Assembly: GCF_000179555.1 (NCBI RefSeq)
Contig: NZ_AECZ01000013.1
Location: forward strand, 1 to 64,000
Direction of reading: 5' to 3'
Origin: Solidesulfovibrio fructosivorans JJ]
Lineage (GTDB): Bacteria > Desulfobacterota > Desulfovibrionia > Desulfovibrionales > Desulfovibrionaceae
DNA length: 64,000 bases
The notes beneath the pieces were generated by a model that saw only the letters and a list, made by a program, of their open reading frames with translations, was not told the DNA's origin and made no database searches. This document shows, piece after piece, positions 26,106-38,380 of the stretch; positions within the stretch are counted from its first letter, which is position 1, and each line of letters starts with the position of its first letter. The position numbers were made by a program, and so were the translations under genes.

Positions 26106-26352
26106 GCAGCGCCTCCTTGATGCACGAAAAAGGAAGATGGCCCCGACGGCCCCGGGAAGGGGTGGCGCATCCGCGCGGGATACGTCTTGCCGGGGCTCGA
26201 TGCCCTCGTGTACGGCCGCTTTTCGGAGCGCGCGCCAGGGGGATGACGCAACCTCGTATCCGCCTTGCGCGGGGGAGCGATGGCGTCTTGCCGCCTGCGC
26301 CGCGTCCGCAGCCAGAGGCGGAAAATTAGCCGCAATGTCCGCAAAAAGCAAA

Positions 26353-26386
26353 CCGCCGCCGGGGACGCGAACGTCCCCGGCGGCGG
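26353..26386 (-). terminator. Rho-independent terminator of chemoreceptor 1
   Basis: 15-bp perfect stem CCGCCGCCGGGGACG/CGTCCCCGGCGGCGG with loop CGAA, followed on the minus strand by TTTGCTTTTT. It starts 6 bp past the stop codon. Confidence 0.88.
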
Positions 26387-26392
26387 CGTCCG

Positions 26393-28747
26393 TCATGCAA
26401 GCGCGGGCGATGCGGCCGGCAGGGCGGCGGTTTGGCCGCTGCCGCTTATTTCCGCCACCAGGGCGCTCAGGCTTTCGGCCTGGGCGGCCATTTCGGCGAC
26501 GGCCTGGGCGGATTGCCCCATGGCGTCGGCGGTTTCGGCGGCGATGCGGCTTATGGCCTCGATGGAGCGGTTGATCTCCTCCGATGTGGCCGACTGTTGT
26601 TCGGCGGCGGTGGCGATGGCCCGGATCTGGTCGCCGGCGGTCTCGACCACGGAGACGATTTCGGTGAGCGCCGCGCCCGAGCGTTCGGCCAGGGCGGTGG
26701 CCTGCCCGACCGCTTCGGCCGCCTCGTCCATCATGCGTTCCGTCTCGGTGGTGCCCTGCTGGATGCCGGTGATGGCCTCGCCGACCTCCTTGGTCGCGTG
26801 CATGGTCTTTTCGGCCAGCTTCCTGACCTCGTCGGCGACCACGGCGAAGCCGCGTCCGGCCTCGCCGGCCCGGGCGGCCTCGATGGCGGCATTGAGGGCG
26901 AGCAGGTTCGTCTGGTCGGCGATGTCGGAGATGACGCCGAGCACCGCGCCGATGCCGTGGGCCTGTTCGCCAAGCCCGCGCATGTTGGCCTTGAGCTTGG
27001 CCGCCGCCTCGCTGACCGTGCCCACGGCGGCGACCACTTTGACCACAAGGTCGGCCCCCTCGCGGGCCTTGTCCCGTGTCGTCTCGGCGCCCTGGGCGGT
27101 GTCGCCGGCGTTTTTGGCCACTTCCAGGATGGTGGCGTTCATTTCCTCCACGGCCGTGACCGTGTCCTGGACGCGGTTGTTTTGTTCCTGGGCCCCCTGG
27201 TTGGCCTGCTCGATCTGGGCCGAAAGTTCCTGGGAGGCCGAGGCCATGCGGTCCGAGGCGACGGCCGCTCTGGAAGCGGCGTCGGAGATGGCGGCATTTT
27301 GCGCTTCGATCTGTTGTTGTTGGAGTTTGACGGCGGTCATATCGGTCCAAAAGACCATGCCGCCAAGAAAGTTCCCATCCATGTCGTAGATAGGCGAGGC
27401 GTCCACCGCGATGTGATATGTCTTTCCGGAAGGGGCGACCAAGTCCGTGGTTGTGGCGATCTTGATTTTTTCTGTGACGGCTTTATCGACGATCGGGCTT
27501 TTTTGGCTGTCGCCCAGAATAAACTGCCCTGAGGACATGCCCACGTAAGACGCCGGCGTGTCCTTTTTTTCCAACAGGTCGCAGGAATGCTGGTTGACCC
27601 AGAGGATTTTGCAATCCGCATCAAGAATGGTGGAGGGGAGGGGCAAACTGTTGAGGACGCCTTCGGCGAAGCCGAGCTTGTTTTTCAGCTCCGCCACCAT
27701 GCGTTCGAGATTTCGGGCCAGCCCGGCCAGCTCGAACCGGAATTTCCCGGACAGGCGCGCGCCAAGATCGCCCCCCGTGACCGCCTCCGTGAAATGCTCC
27801 ACTTTCATAAGCGGCCGCAGCACCAGGGTCCGGTTGGCCAGGGTGATGCCGACAACCACCGCCACCAGGACCAGCCCGCCGATGACGAGCAGCATGTTGC
27901 GTTGGCTGGTGGCCAGGGCCGTCATCTCGGATTCGTAGGCGGTCATGCACACCAGCCAGTCCGTCGCCGGCACCTGGCTTACGGCCATGTATTTGCGTTC
28001 GCCTTTCCATTCGTAAGAGACGAGGCCGTTTTTTTGCTCCAGGGCCTGCCGGATGAAGGGCTGGTCCGACAGGTTTTTCAGCAGGACGCTTTTGTCGGTG
28101 GCATGGGCGATGATGACGCCCGAGGCGTCGATGACGAATCCGTAGCCGCGATGCCCGAAGCGCAGGGGATCGATGAAGTCCTTGGTGAAGAAGTTCCATT
28201 TGGGGCACACGGCCACGCCGCCGAGGAGTTTCCCGTCCTTGGAGCGCACGGCCTTGGCCACGACGAAGATAAGGGTTTCGCCGCTGCGGGCGCTCAGGAC
28301 CTTGTTGGTGAAGACCATATCCTTGCCGGCGAGCACGCCCCGCACATAGCTGCGGTCGGCCCGGCTGCCGCCGGCCATGTCCTTGCCGGCGGCGTTGAAG
28401 CCGGCCACGATCATGCCCTTGTCGTCGAAGGCGAAGATGGCCCAATAGTTGCCGTAGCTTTCGATATAGTTGTGGAAGCGTTCCCTGGCTCGATTCGGAT
28501 CGCCGGACAGCCCGGCCACCACCGCGTCCTGGGTGGCCAGCGCCCTGGCCACATCGGCCGCGTCCTGGAGATAGAGTTCCAGGGTCCGGGTCGAGGACTT
28601 GGCCATCTGGATCAGGGAACCCTGCTCGAGGTCGGTGGCCATGCGGTAGGAGGAACGGGAAACATAGATCACCAGGATGAGGATGGCGGCCAGCACGAAG
28701 CCGGCCACGAGCAAGGTGAGAACCGTGTTGACGCTGCCCCTGCGCAT
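26393..28747 (-). CDS. Methyl-accepting chemotaxis protein 1 (dCache-HAMP-PAS-MA)
   Basis: A 784-residue chemoreceptor. TM1 is at about 8-28. A periplasmic double-Cache sensor of about 250 residues follows ([40 protein letters not shown]), then TM2 ([17 protein letters not shown]), a HAMP domain, a PAS-like domain ([19 protein letters not shown]) and the long signalling coiled coil with the hairpin tip [16 protein letters not shown]. No CheR-docking pentapeptide is visible at the C-terminus. The signalling half is almost identical to that of the next gene. The ligand is unknown. Confidence 0.92.
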   Translation of the reverse strand: MRRGSVNTVLTLLVAGFVLAAILILVIYVSRSSYRMATDLEQGSLIQMAKSSTRTLELYLQDAADVARALATQDAVVAGLSGDPNRARERFHNYIESYGNYWAIFAFDDKGMIVAGFNAAGKDMAGGSRADRSYVRGVLAGKDMVFTNKVLSARSGETLIFVVAKAVRSKDGKLLGGVAVCPKWNFFTKDFIDPLRFGHRGYGFVIDASGVIIAHATDKSVLLKNLSDQPFIRQALEQKNGLVSYEWKGERKYMAVSQVPATDWLVCMTAYESEMTALATSQRNMLLVIGGLVLVAVVVGITLANRTLVLRPLMKVEHFTEAVTGGDLGARLSGKFRFELAGLARNLERMVAELKNKLGFAEGVLNSLPLPSTILDADCKILWVNQHSCDLLEKKDTPASYVGMSSGQFILGDSQKSPIVDKAVTEKIKIATTTDLVAPSGKTYHIAVDASPIYDMDGNFLGGMVFWTDMTAVKLQQQQIEAQNAAISDAASRAAVASDRMASASQELSAQIEQANQGAQEQNNRVQDTVTAVEEMNATILEVAKNAGDTAQGAETTRDKAREGADLVVKVVAAVGTVSEAAAKLKANMRGLGEQAHGIGAVLGVISDIADQTNLLALNAAIEAARAGEAGRGFAVVADEVRKLAEKTMHATKEVGEAITGIQQGTTETERMMDEAAEAVGQATALAERSGAALTEIVSVVETAGDQIRAIATAAEQQSATSEEINRSIEAISRIAAETADAMGQSAQAVAEMAAQAESLSALVAEISGSGQTAALPAASPALA

Positions 28748-28930
28748 GGGTGCCTCCCGGTATGAAAGCCGTGTGGCTTCGGTGCCACGTTCCTGAAGAG
28801 GGTTCGTTGTTTGTTGCTAAACCGAAAGAAACGTATCCGAAAACAGTAAACTGTGGCAATAGTGACAACGGTATATGGATTAACGACACGGAAAGAAGCA
28901 CGCGCGTGGGACAGTCTGGCTCGTGAAAAA

Positions 28931-28971
28931 AACGCCCGCGCGATCCGGAAGAGCCGGACCGCGCGGGCGTT
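28931..28971 (-). terminator. Rho-independent terminator of chemoreceptor 2
   Basis: 12-bp stem AACGCCCGCGCG/CGCGCGGGCGTT with an inner TCCGG/CCGGA stem, followed on the minus strand by a T-run. Confidence 0.88.
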
Positions 28972-28999
28972 ACCGCGTCGTTGGAGACGCCTTTTCGCG

Positions 29000-31333
29000 T
29001 TATTCGGGCAGGGCGGCGGTTTGACCGCTGCCGCTTATTTCCGCCACCAGGGCGCTCAGGCTTTCGGCCTGGGCGGCCATTTCGGCAACGGCCTGGGCGG
29101 ATTGCCCCATGGCGTCGGCGGTTTCGGCGGCGATGCGGCTTATGGCCTCGATGGAGCGGTTGATCTCCTCAGATGTGGCCGATTGCTGCTCGGCGGCGGT
29201 GGCGATGGCCCGGACCTGATCGCCGGCGGCCTCGACCACGGAGACGATCTCGGTGAGCGCCGCGCCCGAGCTCTCGGCCAGGGCGGTGGCCTGCCCGACC
29301 GCTTCGGCCGCCTCGTCCATCATGCGTTCCGTCTCGGTGGTGCCCTGCTGGATGCCGGTGATGGCCTCGCCGACCTCCTTGGTCGCGTGCATGGTCTTTT
29401 CGGCCAGCTTCCTGACCTCGTCGGCGACCACGGCGAAGCCGCGTCCGGCCTCGCCGGCCCGGGCGGCCTCGATGGCGGCATTGAGGGCGAGCAGGTTCGT
29501 CTGGTCGGCGATGTCGGAAATGACGCCGAGCACCGCGCCGATGCCGTGGGCCTGCTCGCCAAGCTCGCGCATGTTGGCTTTGAGCCTGGCCGAGGCGTCG
29601 CTGACCGTGCCCACGGCAGCGACCACCTTGACCACGAGATCGGCCCCTTCGCGGGCCTTGTCTTTGGCCGTCTGGGCGTCCTGGGCGGTATCGCCGGCGT
29701 TTTTGGCCACTTCCAGGATGGTGGCGTTCATCTCCTCCACGGCCGTGACCGTGTCCTGGACGCGGTTGTTTTGTTCCTGGGCCCCCTGGTTGGCCTGTTC
29801 GATCTGGGCCGAAAGCTCCTGGGAGGCCGAGGCCATGCGGTCCGAGGTGACGGCGGCCTTGGACGCGGCGTCGGCCATCAGCGCGTTCTGGGCGGCGATG
29901 CGCTCCTGTTGCTCGTAGATTTCCGTCTGGTCGGTCCAAAACGAGATCGATCCGAGCACGTTGCCGTCCATGTCGTAAAACGGCGTCGTGATGACGCTCA
30001 CATGCAGGTTCTTGCCCGACGGAGTGGTGTATTCGCTTTGGGCGGTGATGACGCGGCGTTCGCTGATGGCCCGGTCCGAACGGGTTTCCTTGGTCGCATC
30101 GTTCAGGAAGAATTGGCCCGAGCGCTGTCCTTTGTAGCTTTCCGGCGCGTTGGGTTTCTCCAGCAGCCCACACATCTGTTCGTTGATCCAGAGCATGGTG
30201 CAGTCCGGGGCCACGATGCCGCAGGGGGTGGGGATGCCCTTCATGACGCCCTCGGAGAAGCTGAGCTTGTTTTTGAGCTCCGCCACCATGCTCTCGAGGT
30301 TTGTCGCCAGTTCGGCCAGCTCGAACCTGAAGTTACAGGAGAGGCGCGCGGTCAGGTCGCCGCCCGCGACCTTTTCGGTGAACCGGCCGATGGCCGTCAA
30401 CGGCGAGAGCACCACCAGCTTGTTGAAGACGATGATGACGGCCGCAACGACAAGCAGCACGATCACGCCGACCAGGAGCAGAATGTCGCGCTGTCCGGCG
30501 GCCAGGTTCGACATCTCGGATTCCGCGGCGGACATGCAGACCGTCCAGCCCGTCTGGGGAACCTCGGCCACGGCCATGTACTTTGTTTCGCCCTTGAACT
30601 TGTAATCGATGATGCCGTTTTTGAGCCGCGCCGCCTGCTGTCCCCGGGTCCGATCGATCGTCGTGGAAAGAATCCGTGATTTGTCCAGGGCATGGGCGAT
30701 GGTATAGCCCTCGGTGTCATAGATGAATCCATAACCGGTTTTTCCGAATCGGACGGGATCGATGTATTTCTTGGTGAACTTCAGCCAATCCGGGCACAGG
30801 ATGATGACGCCCACGGTCTTGCCGCCAGCATCCGTCACGGCCTGGGCCACAACGAACACCATGGCCCCGCTGCTCTTGCCCTTGATGAGCTTGTTGCTCA
30901 CGAAAGCCTTCTGGCCCGCCATGACGGCCTTGAAGTAGTCTCTGTCGGCATACGAGGCGGCCAGGGCGCTGCCGCCCTTGATCGCGCCGGCCACGGGCTT
31001 GCCGTCGGCTCCGAGGAGTATGGCGGAGTGCAGGCTATCGGAATTGTTGATATAAATTTTAAACAAATTGCGGGCGCGTTCCGGAGAACCGTTTAAAGCC
31101 TCGGTCATGGTCGGGAGGGTGGCGAGATTCTCAGCGGCATCCTTCATGTTTTCGATAAACATTCCGAGGACATCGGCCGAGCTTTTCGCCGACTGCTGAA
31201 GGGCGTTTTTTTCCAATGTTGTCGAGATGGAGAACGTCGATATGGAGACGTACACGATCAATGCGGCGATGCCGGCAAAAAGCGAGATAACGACAGCGAT
31301 GGTCAACACGGCGTTGATGCCGATGCGGCGCAT
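29000..31333 (-). CDS. Methyl-accepting chemotaxis protein 2 (dCache-HAMP-PAS-MA)
   Basis: A 777-residue chemoreceptor with the same architecture as the preceding one: TM1, double-Cache sensor ([40 protein letters not shown]), TM2 ([18 protein letters not shown]), HAMP, PAS-like domain ([17 protein letters not shown]) and signalling coiled coil. The sensor halves differ considerably, while the last ~270 residues match the neighbour nearly residue for residue. The pair thus probably senses different ligands and signals through the same kinase complex. AAGGAGG lies upstream of the ATG. Confidence 0.92.
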   Translation of the reverse strand: MRRIGINAVLTIAVVISLFAGIAALIVYVSISTFSISTTLEKNALQQSAKSSADVLGMFIENMKDAAENLATLPTMTEALNGSPERARNLFKIYINNSDSLHSAILLGADGKPVAGAIKGGSALAASYADRDYFKAVMAGQKAFVSNKLIKGKSSGAMVFVVAQAVTDAGGKTVGVIILCPDWLKFTKKYIDPVRFGKTGYGFIYDTEGYTIAHALDKSRILSTTIDRTRGQQAARLKNGIIDYKFKGETKYMAVAEVPQTGWTVCMSAAESEMSNLAAGQRDILLLVGVIVLLVVAAVIIVFNKLVVLSPLTAIGRFTEKVAGGDLTARLSCNFRFELAELATNLESMVAELKNKLSFSEGVMKGIPTPCGIVAPDCTMLWINEQMCGLLEKPNAPESYKGQRSGQFFLNDATKETRSDRAISERRVITAQSEYTTPSGKNLHVSVITTPFYDMDGNVLGSISFWTDQTEIYEQQERIAAQNALMADAASKAAVTSDRMASASQELSAQIEQANQGAQEQNNRVQDTVTAVEEMNATILEVAKNAGDTAQDAQTAKDKAREGADLVVKVVAAVGTVSDASARLKANMRELGEQAHGIGAVLGVISDIADQTNLLALNAAIEAARAGEAGRGFAVVADEVRKLAEKTMHATKEVGEAITGIQQGTTETERMMDEAAEAVGQATALAESSGAALTEIVSVVEAAGDQVRAIATAAEQQSATSEEINRSIEAISRIAAETADAMGQSAQAVAEMAAQAESLSALVAEISGSGQTAALPE

Positions 31334-31862
31334 GGTCTACCTCCTTGGATATGCAGCGGGGAATATCAATGCCTATCGGTTGCAAAGCAAAAAAAACTAT
31401 GGGGACATGTCGTGGGGCCTCACGCAGCGTGTGTTATTGATATATAGTGTGTTCTATAGGCGTTGTTGTCGTAGTGGAGAGTTCTTTAAGCAAAGAGTTG
31501 GCTTAGAATTACCGGAAGTCATTCGAAGGTCAAAGCCTAAAGTGCCGCTGAGGCTTTTTCCCTACTATGCCGCCATGGCGGCATAAGGTTTTCAACAAAG
31601 CACAATGGAACGGGAATGGAGGGTTGTCTCCCCGGCAGGGAGGAGTTTTATATGGGGAGGGCTGGGATTGGCGGCCATGCGGCGCGGAATGGAAACGGCG
31701 CTATGGCCCGGGGAAGCGCGCGATCGTCCGGCTTCTGGGAAAGGACGGCTACGTCCGTATGGCGCATAACCGGCGTCGGGCTGTACAGGGGGGGCGGGCT
31801 GCGCTAGAAAATGACAAACAGATGCCTCACGCGCGACCTGTCCCATCATCCAGGAGGCCCTC
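31334..31862. other. 530-bp gap upstream of chemoreceptor 2 and the 31863 gene
   Basis: Left half is relatively AT-rich and carries the presumed promoter of chemoreceptor 2 (minus strand); a CCGATAGG motif resembles a sigma-28 -10 box, but no clear TAAA partner was found. A perfect 20-bp palindrome (TATGCCGCCATGGCGGCATA) is at 31566-31585. A 51-codon frame at 31652-31807 has a ribosome site, but its sequence does not look like a protein. Confidence 0.45.
31566..31585. promoter_or_regulatory. Perfect 20-bp palindrome, possible operator
   Basis: TATGCCGCCATGGCGGCATA reads identically on both strands and stands alone in the long intergenic gap. It could be a dimeric regulator site; no T-run follows, so it is not a terminator. 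Confidence 0.35.
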
Positions 31863-32039
31863 ATGAGCAACGGCGCTTTCCTGCTCGTCTTTATCGCCCT
31901 CGGCTTCGTCATTCTGATGTATTTCAACAGACGGGCCAAGAACTACCGGGACCGCCATCCGGGCAAGAGCAATCCCATCGACTATTGGCTGACCGGAAAG
32001 ATCGACAAGGACAACAAGGACGACAAGGATGATCTGTAA
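31863..32039 (+). CDS. Small membrane protein (58 aa) with a charged tail
   Basis: Begins MSNGAFLLVFIALGFVIL, a single membrane helix, then YFNRRAKNYRDRHPG and a highly charged C-terminus rich in Lys and Asp. CAGGAGG lies upstream of the ATG. It resembles the many small unassigned membrane proteins of Desulfovibrio. It lies 78 bp before the flavodoxin/ferredoxin gene, in the same direction, and may be its operon partner. Confidence 0.7.
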   Translation: MSNGAFLLVFIALGFVILMYFNRRAKNYRDRHPGKSNPIDYWLTGKIDKDNKDDKDDL

Positions 32040-32117
32040 CCCGGCGGGGCGGTGCGCCCGGTCCGATCGGAGGGCTGGGCAGCCTGGCGGGTGCGTCACG
32101 GAGGCGCGGAGGGAACG

Positions 32118-32918
32118 ATGCGTATCGATGCGGCGAAGTTTTTTTCTTTCTCGCCGACCGGGACCACCCAGAAGGTCCTGGAGGGCATTGCCCAGGGCCT
32201 TGGCTGGCCCGAGGCCGAAAGAGTCGATCTGACGCGGCCGAAGGCCCAGGCCCAGGGCGTCTGCGACAGCGGCGTGCTGACCGTCATCGGCGCGCCGGTC
32301 TATGCCGGCCGGCTGCCGGCCGAGGCGGTGCGGCGTCTGCGTCCGTTGCGGGGCAAGGGCGGCCCGGCCGTGTTGTTCGTTGTCTACGGCAACAGGGCCT
32401 ATGAGGACGCGCTTTTGGAGCTGTCCAACCTGGCCGTGGAGCTTGGTTTTTTTCCGATCGGGGCCGGCGCGTTCATTGGCGAACATTCCTTCTCGACCCC
32501 GGCCACGCCGGTTGCCGTGGGACGCCCGGACGCGGCCGATCTGCGCCTGGCCCGGGAATTCGGCCAGGCCGTGGCCGCCAAGCTGGCCGCCGCGCCGGGG
32601 ACTGCGGCCATGGACCCGCTGATCGTGCCGGGAAACATGCCGTACCGGGATGGCGCGACAACGGGCGGCCTTGCCCCGGAGACCGTGGCCGACGAATGCG
32701 AGCGCTGCGGCCAGTGCGTCACGGCCTGCCCCGTGGGCTGCGTGCACCTGGAAGACAGCGGCGTGGTCACGGACAAGGCGGCCTGCATCCGCTGCTGCGC
32801 CTGCGTGAAGGGCTGCCCGACCGGAGCCCGGGTGATGACCGATGCGTCCATACAGGCCATCGCCACGCGGCTGGCCACCAACTGCAAGGACAGGAAAGCG
32901 CCGGAGTATTTTGTTTAG
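32118..32918 (+). CDS. EFR1-type flavodoxin-like/ferredoxin fusion protein
   Basis: A 266-residue protein. The N-terminal half is flavodoxin-like, with an FMN-phosphate-type loop FSPTGTTQK and ALLELSNLAVELG. The C-terminal 80 residues hold two [4Fe-4S] cluster motifs, CERCGQCVTACPVGC and CIRCCACVKGCPTGA. This arrangement (EFR1 family) carries electrons between flavin and iron-sulfur partners. The ATG at 32118 has GGAGG upstream. Copy 3 of the palindromic repeat lies 17 bp after the stop codon. Confidence 0.88.
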   Translation: MRIDAAKFFSFSPTGTTQKVLEGIAQGLGWPEAERVDLTRPKAQAQGVCDSGVLTVIGAPVYAGRLPAEAVRRLRPLRGKGGPAVLFVVYGNRAYEDALLELSNLAVELGFFPIGAGAFIGEHSFSTPATPVAVGRPDAADLRLAREFGQAVAAKLAAAPGTAAMDPLIVPGNMPYRDGATTGGLAPETVADECERCGQCVTACPVGCVHLEDSGVVTDKAACIRCCACVKGCPTGARVMTDASIQAIATRLATNCKDRKAPEYFV

Positions 32919-32934
32919 GAAGGGGAAAGAGGAT

Positions 32935-33100
32935 GCGAGAGGGGAACCCTTTTTGAAAAAAGGGTTCCCCTCTCGCGCTCTCCCCTCCCAAAAACTTTTA
33001 ATGGTGACAGGCTCTTCGCGATAATACGCCGTCACCGGTAAAAGTCTTTGGAAAGGGGGCCTGGGGGGGATAACCTTTCTTCAGAAAGGTTTCCCCCCAG
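32935..33100. repeat. Composite palindromic repeat, copy 3 (B then A)
   Basis: B palindrome 32935-32976 follows the stop of the plus-strand gene at 32918, and A palindrome 33061-33100 abuts the stop of the minus-strand uvrA at 33106. The orientation is reversed compared with copies 1, 2, 4 and 6. Convergent genes on both sides make a double bidirectional terminator likely. Confidence 0.87.
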
Positions 33101-33105
33101 GTCTT

Positions 33106-35871
<2,766 letters not shown>

Positions 35872-36212
35872 CATGCCTCCAAAAGCCGTCGCGGCAAACA
35901 GGCAAAATAAGCCCGAATGGAACAAAGGCAAGGCTTATGAGGCGGCCGGGGGAAACCTTTCTTGCGGAAAGCTTATCCCCCGGCCCCTCCTTCCAAAGAT
36001 CCTCAAGGGAGAACGGATTGTCATTGATCTAACATATGAGAATTAAAAAGGTTCAGGAAAGGGGTGCCCCCAGAGGATCTGCCGTCTTTTTCAAAGGGGG
36101 TTCCCCTCCAGCATTTTCCTGCTTATGCTCTTTCCATCGCTGTTAACGGATGTTCGCATTATAGCGAGAGTGTCGCGCCCGGGGCGGGGTATGCGGCACG
36201 GAAGGAGTGCCC
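35872..36212. other. 340-bp divergent region between uvrA and the 36213 gene
   Basis: Holds the promoters of both genes and a decayed copy (copy 4) of the composite repeat. The stretch 36010-36055 is AT-rich. No reading frame is supported. Confidence 0.5.
35946..36112. repeat. Composite palindromic repeat, copy 4 (decayed, A then B)
   Basis: The A part (35946-35983) still pairs apart from a few mismatches (arm CCGGGGGAAACC). The B part (about 36059-36112) is interrupted, although GGGGTTCCCCTC and GGGGTGCCCC pieces remain. Unlike the other copies, it lies between divergent genes, where no terminator is needed. Confidence 0.6.
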
Positions 36213-37274
36213 ATGCGTTTCGAGGTCCCCTTTGTGCCCGATCCGGCGTACGCGGCCTTGCTCGCGGCCAACGCGCCGGCCATTTCCGCCGTTTATTTTC
36301 GTCTCGGTCCGGACACGCCGGACGCCCGCTTGCCCGGAACGGGCGAGGTCACGCCGCAGGAGCTGGCCGAAGGACTGCGGGCGCTGCCGGACGTGCCGCG
36401 CCTAGGGCTTTTAAACGCCAGCTTCCACGCGCCGGAACTGCTCGTCGGCGACGGGCTGCGCGATCTGGTCATGCTGCTGGAAGGGTATCTCGCGGCCGAA
36501 GCCATCACGGGCATCGTCTACGCCGACCAGTACCTGCTTGCGGCCTTGTCCGACATGTCCCCGGAGGTGGCCGGGATGCTCACCGCCGTTCCGAGCATCA
36601 ACTTCCGCCTGGACCGGATCGAACGGCTGGCCTCGGTGCTCGACGCCGCCGCGGACACCCATTTTCGCCCAGCCGAATCGGTGATCCTCGACCGGGATAT
36701 CAACCGCGACGCGGCGCGCCTGGCCGATGTGGCCGGAGAGGCGAAGCAGCGCTATCCTGGTCTTCGCATCGGGCTTATGGCCAACGAAGGCTGCCTGTTC
36801 GCCTGTCCGTACAAGAACGCCCACGACGCCCACATCGCCTTGTCACGCCTGGCTTCCTGCCCGGCAGGCCCGGACCTTAACCGTGATATCGGCTGCCTGC
36901 GCGCTTTTTTCGATCACCCGGAGCGCCTGCTCGCCTCGCCGTTTTTACGGCCGGAAGACGCGCGGCGGCTGGAGGGCGCGGTCGATTGCCTGAAGATTTG
37001 CGGCCGCACCCGGCCGGCGGTCGATCTGGCCGCTATCGTGCGCGCCTATCTGGAAGGCCGCTTCGACGGAAACCTGTTGTGGCTGCTCGATACCCAGGAG
37101 GTTCTGTCGGGCCGGTTTCTTTTGCAAAACGACGCCTTGCCCGGGGACTTCTTCGACCGCACCAACGGCTGCCGCCACCAGTGCCGGGAATGCGGCTACT
37201 GCGGCGAACTGGCCGCGCGGCTCCTTACCGAGCGCGAGCTGACGCTGCCGCGTTATGGGAATGGGAATTATTGA
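36213..37274 (+). CDS. Cysteine-rich protein, possibly U32-peptidase-like TIM barrel
   Basis: A 353-residue soluble protein I cannot assign with certainty. Regions IGLMANEGCLFACPYKNAHD and the alternating hydrophobic strands fit a TIM barrel like those of U32 peptidases and UbiU/UbiV. It has ten cysteines, including Cys194/Cys198 (GCLFAC), Cys259/Cys263 and a C-terminal C-X3-C-X2-C-X2-C (residues 320-330), which suggests an iron-sulfur cluster. The ATG at 36213 has GGAG six bases upstream. It stands alone. An alternative is a radical-type enzyme of unknown reaction. Confidence 0.55.
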   Translation: MRFEVPFVPDPAYAALLAANAPAISAVYFRLGPDTPDARLPGTGEVTPQELAEGLRALPDVPRLGLLNASFHAPELLVGDGLRDLVMLLEGYLAAEAITGIVYADQYLLAALSDMSPEVAGMLTAVPSINFRLDRIERLASVLDAAADTHFRPAESVILDRDINRDAARLADVAGEAKQRYPGLRIGLMANEGCLFACPYKNAHDAHIALSRLASCPAGPDLNRDIGCLRAFFDHPERLLASPFLRPEDARRLEGAVDCLKICGRTRPAVDLAAIVRAYLEGRFDGNLLWLLDTQEVLSGRFLLQNDALPGDFFDRTNGCRHQCRECGYCGELAARLLTERELTLPRYGNGNY

Positions 37275-37286
37275 GGGAGAAGAGGT

Positions 37287-37431
37287 GCGAGAGGGGGACC
37301 CTTTTTGAAAAAAGGGTCCCCCTCTCGCGCTCTCCCCTCCAAAAAACTTCTTACGGTGACAAGCTGTTATCGTTAAAAGTCTTTTGAAAGGGGGTCCGGG
37401 GGAAACTTTTCTTCAGAAAAGTTTCCCCCGG
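37287..37431. repeat. Composite palindromic repeat, copy 5 (B then A)
   Basis: B palindrome 37287-37328 (stem with GCGAGAGGGGG arm) begins 13 bp past the stop of the 36213 gene, and A palindrome 37396-37431 lies 20 bp past the stop of the minus-strand gene at 37451. Same orientation as copy 3, again between convergent genes. Confidence 0.87.
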
Positions 37432-37450
37432 TTCACTCTTCAAAAAGTCT

Positions 37451-37609
37451 TTAAGGATGCGGCGGGCCGGGGTGCCCCGGGCCGGGATGGGGCAGGGCCG
37501 CGCCCGGCGGTGGTGGCGGCAGCGGGTGGTGGTGGCGGCGCGGGGGCGGACAGCCCATGGCCGTCACGACAAAGGCCAAAAGGGCCAGCAGGCAAAGCAG
37601 GCGTTTCAT
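37451..37609 (-). CDS. Small Pro/His-rich lipoprotein (52 aa)
   Basis: A short frame beginning MKRLLCLLALLAFVVTAMGC, i.e. a signal ending in a plausible lipobox with Cys20. The mature part is a Pro/His-rich tail with an RRHHHP cluster and repeated HPG/GHPGPP elements, which could bind metal ions. GGAGG lies upstream of the ATG. No family recognised. Confidence 0.65.
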   Translation of the reverse strand: MKRLLCLLALLAFVVTAMGCPPPRRHHHPLPPPPPGAALPHPGPGHPGPPHP

Positions 37610-37726
37610 GGGTCCTCCGTTTGGCGACGTTGCGGACGCGTCCGGGTTAGGCCGGATGCGTTTTTTCGTCTTGTAACCGCAGCCGCCGGCACTGCCAAGG
37701 CAGGGCGGAGGGCCAGCCGTAAGGCT

Positions 37727-37891
37727 TTATAGGATCGAACGCCGGCAGAAGTCCTCGAAATCTTCGTCCATGCATTTGGAGTCCTGGCCGTTTTCGGTGC
37801 TGGACGGAACCTTGACGGTCTCCTCGCGCCACACGTCTTCGTCAGGAATGTAAAAGCTGACGTATTCCAACTGGATGCTTGGTGCGAACAT
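37727..37891 (-). CDS. Small acidic protein of unknown function (54 aa)
   Basis: Begins MFAPSIQLEYVSFYIPDEDVW and ends with an acidic CMDEDFEDFCRRS segment containing two cysteines. GGGAGG sits six bases before the ATG at 37891; an overlapping ATG at 37897 is too close to it. No signal peptide. Not recognised. Confidence 0.55.
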   Translation of the reverse strand: MFAPSIQLEYVSFYIPDEDVWREETVKVPSSTENGQDSKCMDEDFEDFCRRSIL

Positions 37892-37987
37892 GCTCATCCT
37901 CCCTGATGGTTCTTTTTGCCTAGCAGGTTTTGTGCCAGAGGGAGACGCACACTTTGCAGCCGTGCCGATACGGGGTATCGAGGCACC

Positions 37988-38362
37988 ATGAGAAGCCGTT
38001 TTTCCTTCCTGTTGGCCCTTGTTCTCGCCTGCGCCGCCCCGGTCCGGGCGGCCGAGGACGCGCCCAGGGCGGTGCTCAGCCTGGACGCGCCGGCCGGGAA
38101 AATCCTGCCGCGTCATTTCCGCACCTGCGCCTTTCCATTGCGCCCGGAGGAGGGAGCCGCGCCGTCCCAGGTCGGATTGGACGGGCTGCGTATTTCCGGT
38201 AGCGCCGAATTTTCCCCAGGCGAGTTAGGCGTCCTGGCCGCCAACCTGCCGGGGCCGGTGACGGTGGCCTTTTGGCGCCGTTTCTACGACTACGCCAGGG
38301 CCAATCCCGGGGCGCGGCCGCTTTTGTGGCGGGCGTGGCTGGCCGGCCGGGGCAAGTCCTGA
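37988..38362 (+). CDS. Secreted protein of unknown function (124 aa)
   Basis: Has a clear signal peptide (MRSRFSFLLALVLACAAPVRA) and a basic mature part of about 100 residues. It is convergent with queF, 18 bp apart. No family recognised. Confidence 0.6.
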   Translation: MRSRFSFLLALVLACAAPVRAAEDAPRAVLSLDAPAGKILPRHFRTCAFPLRPEEGAAPSQVGLDGLRISGSAEFSPGELGVLAANLPGPVTVAFWRRFYDYARANPGARPLLWRAWLAGRGKS

Positions 38363-38380
38363 GAGCCGGCCGGCGGGAGG

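Noticed and set aside
31334-31400. Sigma-28 (flagellar) promoter for chemoreceptor 2
   Set aside because: A CCGATAGG element exists, but no TAAA box at the right distance.
31652-31807. 51-codon frame with a ribosome-site-like sequence
   Set aside because: Gly/Arg/Ala-rich low-complexity translation without a hydrophobic or folded pattern; evidence too thin.
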